Both the position numbers and the translations under genes were made by a program. Positions 1-6,293 of a stretch of 8,969 nt of DNA are shown here, one piece after another. How positions within the stretch are numbered: the first letter of the stretch is position 1; each line of letters starts with the position of its first letter. The stretch spans positions 1-8,969 of the forward strand of contig JAGYIK010000045.1 in assembly GCA_018402605.1 (NCBI GenBank), written 5' to 3'. Source of the stretch: Litorivicinus sp. GTDB lineage: Bacteria; Pseudomonadota; Gammaproteobacteria; Pseudomonadales; Litorivicinaceae. The notes under the pieces were generated by a model. It saw only the letters and a program-made list of their open reading frames with translations, was not told where the DNA came from and searched no databases.

Positions 1-449
1 ACACGTTGGCCCGCTTGCACAGCTGCCCGATCCTTGAGTGCGAACCAGGCCGTGAGTGAGACCAGGGGCAAGGCAGCAGCTTCTGCAAAACTCAAGTTGC
101 TTGGCTTTTTACTGACCAATTGCGCATCGGTCAGCATCAATTCGGCGAGGGCGCCCGAGGGGAGTCCACGAAATCCACCGGCACATCCCCAAACCTCATC
201 ACCCACTTTGAGATGGTCGACGCCTTCGCCGACCTGGGTCACAACGCCTGCGACATCCGCATGCAGTGTTGCCGGAAATTCAGGCGTAGCCGGTGGCACC
301 ATTCCGGCGCGAATCTTCATGTCGATGGGATTGACGCTGGATGCACGGACGTCAATGACCACTTGGCCGGGTCCTACTGTGGGTTCAGGAACGTTTTGTT
401 GCGAGAATACTTCGGGACCGCCGAAGCCTGAAATTGTCATTACTTTCAT
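1..449 (-). CDS. MDR-family quinone oxidoreductase / zinc-type alcohol dehydrogenase-like protein, N-terminal half (partial)
   Basis: The minus strand is open from the left edge to an ATG at 449, giving 149 complete codons plus a partial one. The product starts MKVMTISGFGGPEVF, the usual opening of NADP(H)-dependent quinone oxidoreductase-like members of the medium-chain dehydrogenase/reductase superfamily. Visible landmarks are the GroES-like catalytic domain with SSVNPIDMKIRAG (38-49), LHADVAGVV (62-70), VGDEVWGCAGG (82-92), and AALPLVSLTAWFAL (125-138), which leads into the nucleotide-binding domain. The window ends at QAGQRV, just before the expected glycine-rich NAD(P) loop. I see no cysteine ligand set for a catalytic zinc, so a zinc-free quinone or enone reductase is more likely than a true alcohol dehydrogenase; the substrate cannot be told. 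An in-frame ATG at 461 would add four residues (MKPH). I prefer 449 because it matches the family N-terminus. The gene is divergent from the L,D-transpeptidase gene. Confidence 0.88.
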   Translation of the reverse strand, partial: MKVMTISGFGGPEVFSQQNVPEPTVGPGQVVIDVRASSVNPIDMKIRAGMVPPATPEFPATLHADVAGVVTQVGEGVDHLKVGDEVWGCAGGFRGLPSGALAELMLTDAQLVSKKPSNLSFAEAAALPLVSLTAWFALKDRAAVQAGQR

Positions 450-481
450 GTGGGGTTTCATCCAATGTTGTTATTACCAAG

Positions 482-490
482 TGTTAGAAT
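482..490 (+). promoter_or_regulatory. Extended -10 promoter candidate for the L,D-transpeptidase homologue / MscS pair
   Basis: The 48-base gap between the divergent starts at 449 and 498 holds TG (482-483), one base, then TAGAAT (485-490): an extended -10 arrangement. No -35 hexamer is visible at 16-18 bases. Initiation about seven bases downstream would fall at or next to the ATG at 498, so the mRNA would be leaderless or nearly so. This fits the absence of a Shine-Dalgarno sequence before that ATG. The assignment rests on sequence resemblance only. Confidence 0.4.
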
Positions 491-497
491 CTTCAAT

Positions 498-983
498 ATG
501 ACGATCGAATGCATTGAGATCAATCTCGCGAATCAAATTTGTGCGGTCCTTGCGGACGGCGATTGGCACACCTATCCGTGCTCAACAGCGCTGAATGGTC
601 CAGGTGAGCGCGAAGGGAGTGGCTGCACGCCACGCGGATCGCATCGAATCCGCGCGATCGTGGGTCGCGGCCTTGCAGAAAACCAAGTCTTTGTGGGGCG
701 GCGGCCGACAGGCGAACTCTGGACACCGGATTTGCATGCGGTCCATCCCAATCGGGATTGGATTTTGGGTCGGATCCTCTGGTTGTGCGGAAATGAACCC
801 GGCTTTAACCAAGGCGGTCAATGCGATAGTCAACGTCGGTTTATCTACATCCACGGCACGCCACCCACAGAGCCCATGGGTGTACCCCTGTCGCATGGCT
901 GTATTCGGATGCGTCTGCCCGATATCTGCGAGCTGGCAGAGCGCGTGAGCTCTGGATGCCCAGTGACAATTTTGGAGTCCTAG
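498..983 (+). CDS. YkuD-domain L,D-transpeptidase family protein, small form without signal peptide
   Basis: A 161-residue protein that is essentially one YkuD (L,D-transpeptidase catalytic) domain. Family members transfer the third residue of a peptidoglycan stem peptide through a cysteine acyl-enzyme, making 3-3 cross-links or anchoring proteins. The opening strand (IEINLANQ, 6-13) is followed by TPRGSHRI (44-51), close to the common TPxGxF element. The catalytic block contains IHG (118-120) and SHGCIRM (132-138), with Cys135 the predicted nucleophile and His119/His133 nearby. I chose the ATG at 498 because the domain starts immediately after it. The upstream in-frame ATG at 450 would add 16 residues that resemble neither domain nor signal peptide and would abut the divergent gene. 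No export signal or membrane segment is visible, which is odd for an enzyme of the periplasmic wall. The stop at 981-983 lies one base before the MscS start, so the two are probably co-transcribed. Confidence 0.9.
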   Translation: MTIECIEINLANQICAVLADGDWHTYPCSTALNGPGEREGSGCTPRGSHRIRAIVGRGLAENQVFVGRRPTGELWTPDLHAVHPNRDWILGRILWLCGNEPGFNQGGQCDSQRRFIYIHGTPPTEPMGVPLSHGCIRMRLPDICELAERVSSGCPVTILES

Positions 984-984
984 T

Positions 985-2124
985 ATGTTGGAAATGTTAA
1001 TCAGCCAATTGTTGGCATTGTTGGAAGATCCGCTGACGGGCCTTGGGATCTCACCGATTGCCGTGCTTCGTGGTATCGAGCTTTTTGTTATCGTCTTGTT
1101 GACGGTATTTGGTGCATTTTTCGTGCGCCGAGTCGTTGTGAGTTTGAAACAACGCGCCGCGAAAACCCAATCCAAATGGGATGACACATTTTTTGCCGCG
1201 ATGCAGGGGCCTGCGCGAAGTTTAGTCTGGGTGGTTGGACTGTCCTTTGCGTTTGAGCGCGCCTCTGTGGGTCTCGATTTGCAGGCGTTTTTCCCACCGT
1301 TACGCGCGGCGCTGGTGGTGGCTGTACTCACTTGGGCAGTGATCCGATTCATTGATCGGATTCAACGACGCATCATGACGGAATCCGGTCCTGATGACCT
1401 CGATCTCACGACGATCGAGGCGATCGGGCGATTGATACGGATTACCGTTTTGATCACCGCGGGATTGATTATCCTGCAAACGCTTGGATTCTCTGTGTCA
1501 GGTGTGCTGGCCTTTGGTGGATTGGGTGGCATCGCAGTTGGATTTGCGGCCAAGGATTTGCTCTCGAACTTTTTTGGTGGATTGATGATTTTCTTGGATC
1601 GACCATTCGGTGTCGGTGATTGGATCCGATCCCCGGATCGGAACATTGAGGGTACAGTTGAGTCCTTGGGTTGGCGCTTGACGACCATTCGCACCTTTGA
1701 CAAACGACCGCTCTATGTTCCTAACGCGACCTTCTTGCAGATTGCTGTAGAAAATCCCTCGCGCATGTCCAACCGGCGGATTTACGAGACGATCGGCGTG
1801 CGCTATGAGGATGCGGCGGCTGTCGAGACCATTTTGCAGCAGGTCGAGGCCATGTTGCGGGCGCATCCCGAAATCGATACGGAGCAAACATTGATGGTGA
1901 ATTTTAATCAGTTCGGTGCCAGTTCACTCGATTTCTTTGTCTACTGTTTCACCAAAACCACGGTGTGGACCGAGTTTCACCAGATCAAACAAGATGTCCT
2001 GTTGAAGATCTACCACATCATCACGACAGCGGGCGCCGATGTGGCCTTCCCTACACAGACACTGCATGTACAGATGGAGCCGGAGAGCGTGTTGGAGAGC
2101 GCTGGGTCCAAGACCCAGCGATAA
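985..2124 (+). CDS. MscS-family mechanosensitive ion channel (five-helix, YnaI-like)
   Basis: A 379-residue inner-membrane channel that should open under membrane tension to release solutes during hypo-osmotic shock. Hydrophobic segments lie at about 28-48, 77-92, 105-122 and 148-166, then the pore helix at about 172-203. The pore and following stretch carry the MscS signature: glycine/alanine-rich GLGGIAVGFAAKDLLSNFFGG (179-199), then IFLDRPFGVGDWI (202-214). The cytoplasmic beta domain follows (GTVESLGWRLTTIRTF, 223-238; PLYVPNATF, 242-250), then an alpha/beta domain to the C-terminus. Five predicted helices and this length resemble E. coli YnaI more than the three-helix, 286-residue MscS. 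The ATG at 985 is supported by GGAG at 974-977, which lies inside the end of the upstream gene. Coupling to the L,D-transpeptidase homologue suggests a shared envelope-stress role, which is inference. The 3' end converges on csiV with three bases between stop codons. Confidence 0.95.
   Translation: MLEMLISQLLALLEDPLTGLGISPIAVLRGIELFVIVLLTVFGAFFVRRVVVSLKQRAAKTQSKWDDTFFAAMQGPARSLVWVVGLSFAFERASVGLDLQAFFPPLRAALVVAVLTWAVIRFIDRIQRRIMTESGPDDLDLTTIEAIGRLIRITVLITAGLIILQTLGFSVSGVLAFGGLGGIAVGFAAKDLLSNFFGGLMIFLDRPFGVGDWIRSPDRNIEGTVESLGWRLTTIRTFDKRPLYVPNATFLQIAVENPSRMSNRRIYETIGVRYEDAAAVETILQQVEAMLRAHPEIDTEQTLMVNFNQFGASSLDFFVYCFTKTTVWTEFHQIKQDVLLKIYHIITTAGADVAFPTQTLHVQMEPESVLESAGSKTQR
2100..2120. terminator. 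Perfect 9-bp hairpin across the mscS/csiV convergent junction, no T-run
   Basis: Bases 2100-2108 (CGCTGGGTC) are exactly complementary to 2112-2120 (GACCCAGCG), with a three-base loop CAA. The stem sits in the last codons of the MscS gene, just before its TAA, and 8 bases from the csiV stop on the other strand. Neither strand has a T-run after the stem, so it is not a canonical intrinsic terminator. It could still block read-through from both sides, protect 3' ends, or assist Rho-dependent ending. Confidence 0.4.
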
Positions 2125-2127
2125 GCA

Positions 2128-2745
2128 CTATTGTCCGGGTACCTCGGGGTCTTCGAGCAGCTCGATTTGCTCTGATGCGATGATCACGCCGAAGGCTGGA
2201 TGATCGAGGTAATGAATGTCTTTCGAGGACATTTTTCGAAACTCTCGCAGGGCATAAATGGTATCGAGTGGCAGTCCTTCACGGTCCATCCGAATGCCTT
2301 GGCGGCTGACGCGAATATCCGCATCCACTTCGATAAATCGATCAATCGACCAACGGAGATAACCCTCAAGCGAGATGGCGTTGGTCCCTTGGCCGGTCAC
2401 ACGGAACCATGGATTGTTCTCTTGCCCTGGCGTTAAGGGATGAATCCAGCGCTCATGAAATAAGATTTGCCCGCGCATTTCTGTCTCAATGCGCCTGGCT
2501 GCATTGGTTAGGACACGACTGGATGAGGGTAATGGGATCATATTGCGAAATCGCGACTCGGTCGCAAAGCGAAGATCCATGCTCTCGGGAACCGGAGGCG
2601 CCTCCGATGGGAATACTTCGTCAATTGAGTGCACTGGATCCGGCCGCGCGAAGATCAAGACCTCAAGTGCGTAAGGTCGTGTCTCGGCAAGCGCTGCGCC
2701 TGAAAACAAGAGGACGGAGGCGATCCAGAGTCGGGCGTGTGTCAT
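2128..2745 (-). CDS. csiV: CsiV-family periplasmic peptidoglycan-binding protein
   Basis: A 205-residue protein with a clear Sec signal peptide: MTHAR, a hydrophobic core (about 6-17) and an Ala-Leu-Ala cleavage site before Glu21. The mature part begins with ALEVLIFARP (26-35), the conserved opening strand of the family. It later contains GYLRWSIDRFIEVDADIRV (128-146) and REFRKMSSKDIHYLDHPAFGV (167-187), matching the typical RRMRSxELHYLDHPLFGV region. In Vibrio cholerae, CsiV is a small periplasmic protein that binds peptidoglycan and supports PBP1A/LpoA-dependent wall synthesis; that role is carried over here by family membership. The gene directly follows mfd: its ATG at 2745-2743 overlaps the mfd TGA at 2744-2742 (ATGA), implying translational coupling. 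Presence of CsiV next to mfd is a gammaproteobacterial arrangement. Any loss of mfd translation upstream (see the indel patch) could affect expression of this gene. Confidence 0.88.
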   Translation of the reverse strand: MTHARLWIASVLLFSGAALAETRPYALEVLIFARPDPVHSIDEVFPSEAPPVPESMDLRFATESRFRNMIPLPSSSRVLTNAARRIETEMRGQILFHERWIHPLTPGQENNPWFRVTGQGTNAISLEGYLRWSIDRFIEVDADIRVSRQGIRMDREGLPLDTIYALREFRKMSSKDIHYLDHPAFGVIIASEQIELLEDPEVPGQ

Positions 2746-3332
2746 GTGTGTTTCGGTCTCCCAAGGCCGTCGAGCACGTCATTGATAAACTGTAACCGCT
2801 GTTCAGCGCCGACGGTATTGCGAATCACTTTTAAGGCAGTCGCGCCCTCAAGTTTGTAATCATTGGGTTGGGACTGTACCAGAGTGATGAGTGTCATAGG
2901 ATCAACTTTGGTCTTTTCACGGAATTCAATCCGCCCGGATTGCGGTCCAAGCGTAATCTGTGCAATACCGATCTTTTCGGCTTTGAGGCGCACCAGTGCT
3001 TGATGAAATAGGTTTTTCACCTGCGGCGGCAACAGTCCAAACCGATCGATCATCTCGATTTCGATTTCGCCTAAGCTTTCGGCATCGGTTGCGCTGCCGA
3101 TCCGTTTGTAAAACTGCAACCGAATGGGCACTTCATGAATGAAGTCATTTGGGATCAGGGCAGGGATCTTCAAATCGACCTCCGCATGTGCGGATTCGGT
3201 CTGGTCAAAGTCGGGTGTACGGCCCTCACGGATGGCGTTGACAGCCTCTTCGAGCATTTCCATATAGAGTGAAAAGCCGATGGTTTGCATGTTGCCGACC
3301 CTGGTCTTCACCCAGCAGTTCACCGGCGCCAC
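2742..3332 (-). CDS. mfd: mfd, C-terminal part (D7/TRCF domain), in a different frame from the N-terminal part
   Basis: This frame carries the last roughly 185 residues of the transcription-repair coupling factor. Authentic Mfd sequence begins at NMQTIGFSLYMEMLEEAV (from about 3297 downwards). It continues through IPALIPNDFIHEVPIRLQFY, then RIGSATDAESLGEIEIEMID and RFGLLP, to a TGA at 2744-2742. This is the TRCF C-terminal (D7) domain, which in E. coli Mfd packs against the UvrB-homology module and masks the UvrA-binding surface until RNA polymerase is engaged. The GTG at 3332 that would open this frame is not a real start: the first dozen residues are out-of-frame reading of the DLEIRGAGELLGEDQGG motif. 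One extra base near 3296-3302 explains the shift (GGTCGGCAACATG where GGTGGCAACATG is expected). The stop overlaps the csiV start. Confidence 0.85.
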   Translation of the reverse strand: MAPVNCWVKTRVGNMQTIGFSLYMEMLEEAVNAIREGRTPDFDQTESAHAEVDLKIPALIPNDFIHEVPIRLQFYKRIGSATDAESLGEIEIEMIDRFGLLPPQVKNLFHQALVRLKAEKIGIAQITLGPQSGRIEFREKTKVDPMTLITLVQSQPNDYKLEGATALKVIRNTVGAEQRLQFINDVLDGLGRPKHT

Positions 3333-3880
3333 GGATTTCTAAATCATGGTGGCTAACTGGAAGCCGATAGCTGAATCGTCGCCGCTCGATGGCTTCCAAG
3401 CGCTTCAGTGCATCGGGGGTCATTGAGGACGGCTCACCTGTGAGCGATAATGCTATAGGCTTGGTGGTGTGATCGTCCGACGCGCTGGCGGAGCTGATGG
3501 TGCAATTGCGCGAGGCCAAACGGTCGGCGCGTTCGATCAAAATGGTATTGTATTGACCTAACATTCGATGCCCGTTTAATGATGGTGATAGACAAGGACG
3601 TTGTACCGCTTGTGATAGAAGTCACTCATCACCCTTCGAGTTCGCGTTCGCGCATTTGACCGTGCCACGATGACCTGTGCCTCAGGCAATCAGGTGGCGC
3701 ACATCATCGGCAGACCGCCCCGACTGATTTCCACCTCTTCGTTGTGCGGTAGTAGACCTGACCAATACGGAGGAGCCTGCGGAGAATCGCCTCTTTGATC
3801 AAGGCCTCGTCTTTCTGTTTGATGAAGGTTTTACAGAGAGGCGACGGGCCGGTGGTGTCGCAATCACCGAGAGGTCATTT
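3297..3880 (-). pseudogene. mfd: mfd central helicase segment, broken by many frame changes
   Basis: About 580 bases encode the second RecA-like domain and the following translocation module of Mfd, but only as short pieces scattered over all three frames. After deleting or adding single bases one can read, in order: DLSVIATPPARRLSVK, TFIKQKDEALIKEAIL, GQVYY, HNEEVEI, ADDVRHLI, PEAQVIV, HGQMREREL, VMSDFYHKRYNVLV, TILIERAD, FGLAQLH, QLRQRVGRSHHQAY, EPSSMTPDALKRLEAIE and HDLEIRGAGELLGEDQG. All are in the family order and spacing. The first lesion makes the TGA at 3877-3875, and the last is near 3299. At least ten separate indels are needed. Some change run lengths, such as AAAA near 3829-3832 and GG near 3514-3515. 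Motif VI also reads QLRQRVGR instead of QLRGRVGR, with an extra His before it. Total length through the segment is conserved. Local sequence or consensus error is more likely than gene decay. Confidence 0.85.
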
Positions 3881-6223
3881 GATCCCGGCCATGGACAGAT
3901 TCAGAGTTCGTGGTATCGGTGTTGCAGTCAGAGTCAAGATATCGACATTGGTGCGATATTTTTTCAACTTCTCTTTTTGTTGCACCCCGAAGCGGTGTTC
4001 CTCGTCGATGATCAATAAACCCAAGTTTGGTAGTTTGAGGTCGCTGGAGAGCAGTTTGTGGGTACCCACAAGAATGTCGACTTGGCCCTTATTGGCCTTG
4101 TCGATCACGGTTTTGGTGTCTTTTGCTGACTTAAAGCGACTCAATACATCGACTGTAATAGGCCAGTCAGCAAAACGATCGCGGAAACTCTCGAAATGCT
4201 GTTGTGCAAGCAGGGTCGTCGGGACCAAGATGCAGACCTGCTTTTCGCAACTGACCGCAGCGAAGGCGGCCCGCATCGCAACCTCGGTTTTGCCAAAGCC
4301 AACATCGCCACAGACCAATCGATCCATGGGGCGCGGTGAGCGCATATCGTTCAGTACGGCCTCAATCGAGGTTTCCTGGTCTGGCGTTAACTCAAACGGG
4401 AAACTGTCGGCAAAGCGCGCATACTGTGATTCATCGATCTCGTGTGCAAAACCTTCTTTGGCGGCGCGTTTGGCGTAAATATCCAGAAGTTCGGCTGCCT
4501 TGTCTCGGATTTCCTCGGCCGCTTTTTGCTTCGCTTTACTCCAACGATCCGTACCCAGTTTGTGTGCCGTCACTGCATCGGGATCGCCACCGGCGTAGCG
4601 ACTCAAGACGCCAAGATTGGCCACCGGAATGTAGAGTTTGGCACCGGCTTGATACTCGACGGTGACAAATTCGTTGACTTCATCACCGAGTGTGATGGTT
4701 TCAAGTCCCCGATAGAAACCAACACCGTGATCGATGTGTACGATGGGATCGCCCAGATTAATTTCCGCCAAGTCACGGACGATGAGGTCGGTGGCGATTT
4801 CATGTTGCCGGCGTCGACGACGCTGCGGCACGCGCCGGCCAAATAATTGTGCTTCAGGGATGATCGCCAGGTCATCCACACAGAGTCCGGCATCGAGTAA
4901 ACCCAGTGTGATCGCCAGCGGTCCGGTCTGGTCTGTGAGCGCATCAAAGTGATGAATCACATCCGGGCGCAATCCATATTTGGCGAGCAGTTCCAGTAAT
5001 GCTTCGCGCCGTCCAGGGGATTCGGCTACAAAGAGGGCGCGAACACCTCGCGACAGAAAGGCTTTGAGTGCGGCTGCGGGATCATCCGCTTTGGCATTGA
5101 ATGCGACATCTGGCAGTGGTTTAAGCCTTGGATGGCTCACCGTCTCATGGATGACCTCAACGCCCGCATAGGGTTTAATCGCCGAAAACAGCTCTTCGGT
5201 GCGAAGGAAAAGACGCTCAGGGGGTAATAGTGGCTTCCGGCGATCGTACCGGAGGCTTTCGTACCGTGTGCTGACATCCGCCCAAAATTGCTCCAGTGCG
5301 TCGTGTACGGCACCGATCCGTATGGTGGTGGTGCTCGCTGGCAAGTAATCGAAAAGGGTTGCCATCTCGTTGAAGAATAGCGGCGCATAGTATTCGATAC
5401 CCGGTGGTGCAAGGCCGGATGACACATCTTGATAAATTGAGCAGTCGCGCGGATTACCCTCAAAAGTTTCATGCCAGTTTTGGCGAAAATTTGCGATCCC
5501 AGTTTCAGTCATCGGGATTTCCCGTGCCGGCAATAGTGTGACGCGGTCCACCTTACTAATAGTGCGCTGGGTATCGGGGTCGAAGGCACGCAGGCTTTCG
5601 ATCTCGTTGTCGAACAATTCAATGCGCAGTGGGCGATCCGTACCCATCGGGAACACATCTAAAATCGCTCCACGGACGGCGAACTCGCCATGTTCATGAA
5701 CCGTCTCGACGGCATGGTATCCGGCCCGCTCGAGGCGACGACGTTCCGCGATCAGGTCAAAGGTATCACCGGTACTGAGTACAAAGCGTTGACCATCGAG
5801 GTGGCTGCGCGGAGCCACTCGGTGTGCAAGTGTTTGCACAGGTAAAATTAAGATACCCCGTGTCAGGTCACTGAGCTGGCTTAGCGCCTTCAGTCGCTCA
5901 GAAATAATATCTTCATGCGGTGAGAAACTGTCGTAGGGCAGTGTTTCCCAATCCGGTAGATGGATAATTGGGATCTCGGCTTCGCCAATGGGCTCACCTT
6001 CGGCATCCATAAGATGCTCTTGGCCAAGATAAAAATGCAGGGCATTTGCGAGCCTTTGCGCATCTTGCGATTTCTCGACCAGCACCAAGAGCAGGCTGTC
6101 TGCACGGGAGGCGAGCTCCGCGATCAGTAACGCGGTGGCTGGCTCTGGTGTATTGGTTAGACGCAATACGGGTGCGTTTGGCTTGGGAAGGGCAGTCAAT
6201 AGTGGGGGATGAAATGTCAGCAT
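3875..6223 (-). CDS. mfd: mfd, transcription-repair coupling factor, N-terminal 782 residues (gene interrupted downstream)
   Basis: Mfd is a cytoplasmic ATP-dependent translocase that displaces RNA polymerase stalled at DNA lesions and recruits UvrA for nucleotide excision repair. This frame holds the UvrB-homology module (about 1-340), with HLPDWETLPYDSFSPHEDI (88-106) and RGAILDVFPMG (184-194). It continues with the RNA-polymerase-interacting domain (about 480-545; IVHIDHGVGFYRGLE, YIPVANL) and the first helicase domain. That domain has Walker A GDVGFGKTE (639-647), VPTT (667-670), DEEH (740-743) and TATP (766-769). The ATG at 6223 gives MLTFHPPLLTAL; the frame stays open upstream, but that stretch is antisense to pdxB. 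From 6223 to the csiV-coupled stop at 2742 is 3,482 bases, about 1,160 codons, against 1,148 in E. coli. The gene is therefore full length apart from frame changes between about 3880 and 3297. The start is divergent from pdxB. Confidence 0.93.
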   Translation of the reverse strand: MLTFHPPLLTALPKPNAPVLRLTNTPEPATALLIAELASRADSLLLVLVEKSQDAQRLANALHFYLGQEHLMDAEGEPIGEAEIPIIHLPDWETLPYDSFSPHEDIISERLKALSQLSDLTRGILILPVQTLAHRVAPRSHLDGQRFVLSTGDTFDLIAERRRLERAGYHAVETVHEHGEFAVRGAILDVFPMGTDRPLRIELFDNEIESLRAFDPDTQRTISKVDRVTLLPAREIPMTETGIANFRQNWHETFEGNPRDCSIYQDVSSGLAPPGIEYYAPLFFNEMATLFDYLPASTTTIRIGAVHDALEQFWADVSTRYESLRYDRRKPLLPPERLFLRTEELFSAIKPYAGVEVIHETVSHPRLKPLPDVAFNAKADDPAAALKAFLSRGVRALFVAESPGRREALLELLAKYGLRPDVIHHFDALTDQTGPLAITLGLLDAGLCVDDLAIIPEAQLFGRRVPQRRRRRQHEIATDLIVRDLAEINLGDPIVHIDHGVGFYRGLETITLGDEVNEFVTVEYQAGAKLYIPVANLGVLSRYAGGDPDAVTAHKLGTDRWSKAKQKAAEEIRDKAAELLDIYAKRAAKEGFAHEIDESQYARFADSFPFELTPDQETSIEAVLNDMRSPRPMDRLVCGDVGFGKTEVAMRAAFAAVSCEKQVCILVPTTLLAQQHFESFRDRFADWPITVDVLSRFKSAKDTKTVIDKANKGQVDILVGTHKLLSSDLKLPNLGLLIIDEEHRFGVQQKEKLKKYRTNVDILTLTATPIPRTLNLSMAGIK

Positions 6224-6293
6224 GGTGTTTCGTGGTTTGGTTTCGGCACAGAGTATAGGCGACAATCTGACTTCGTGCCTTGAGGAAAGCAGA
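6224..6293. promoter_or_regulatory. Divergent mfd/pdxB promoter region
   Basis: These 70 bases separate the divergent ATGs of mfd (6223) and pdxB (6294). On the minus strand TATACT (6257-6252) is a good -10 for mfd, leaving a leader of roughly 20-25 bases, but its -35 region (around 6280-6275) is poor. On the plus strand TTGGTT (6237-6242), an 18-base spacer and GACAAT (6261-6266) make a weak sigma70-like candidate for pdxB. The pdxB ribosome site GAGGAAAG (6282-6289) is strong; mfd has no clear one. No operator-like inverted repeat was seen. Confidence 0.4.

Noticed and set aside
450..497. TTGTTA (468-473) as a -35 for the L,D-transpeptidase promoter
   Set aside because: It is only 11 bases from the TAGAAT -10, too close for sigma70; the extended -10 reading is preferred.
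34..501. A 155-codon open frame on the plus strand
   Set aside because: It is the antisense of the quinone oxidoreductase-like gene, whose minus-strand translation shows clear MDR motifs.
582..1352. A 256-codon open frame on the minus strand
   Set aside because: It lies opposite the L,D-transpeptidase and MscS genes, both strongly supported by motifs, and has Ser/Thr/Asn-rich shadow composition with no family features.
1626..1641. Inverted repeat CCGATCC-CC-GGATCGG within the MscS gene
   Set aside because: A two-base loop is too tight for a stable hairpin at full stem length, and it is internal to a conserved coding region. The window seems rich in GATC-containing words generally, so chance is likely.
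2409..2795. A 128-codon open frame on the plus strand
   Set aside because: It is antisense to csiV and the end of mfd and has Arg-rich shadow composition.
3297..3880. Programmed frameshifting or an inserted element as the explanation of the mfd break
   Set aside because: Programmed frameshifting would need one or two slippery sites, not ten scattered indels, and no foreign sequence or length gain is present.
3795..4478. A 227-codon open frame on the plus strand
   Set aside because: It is opposite the Walker A to DEEH region of mfd; no independent coding signal.
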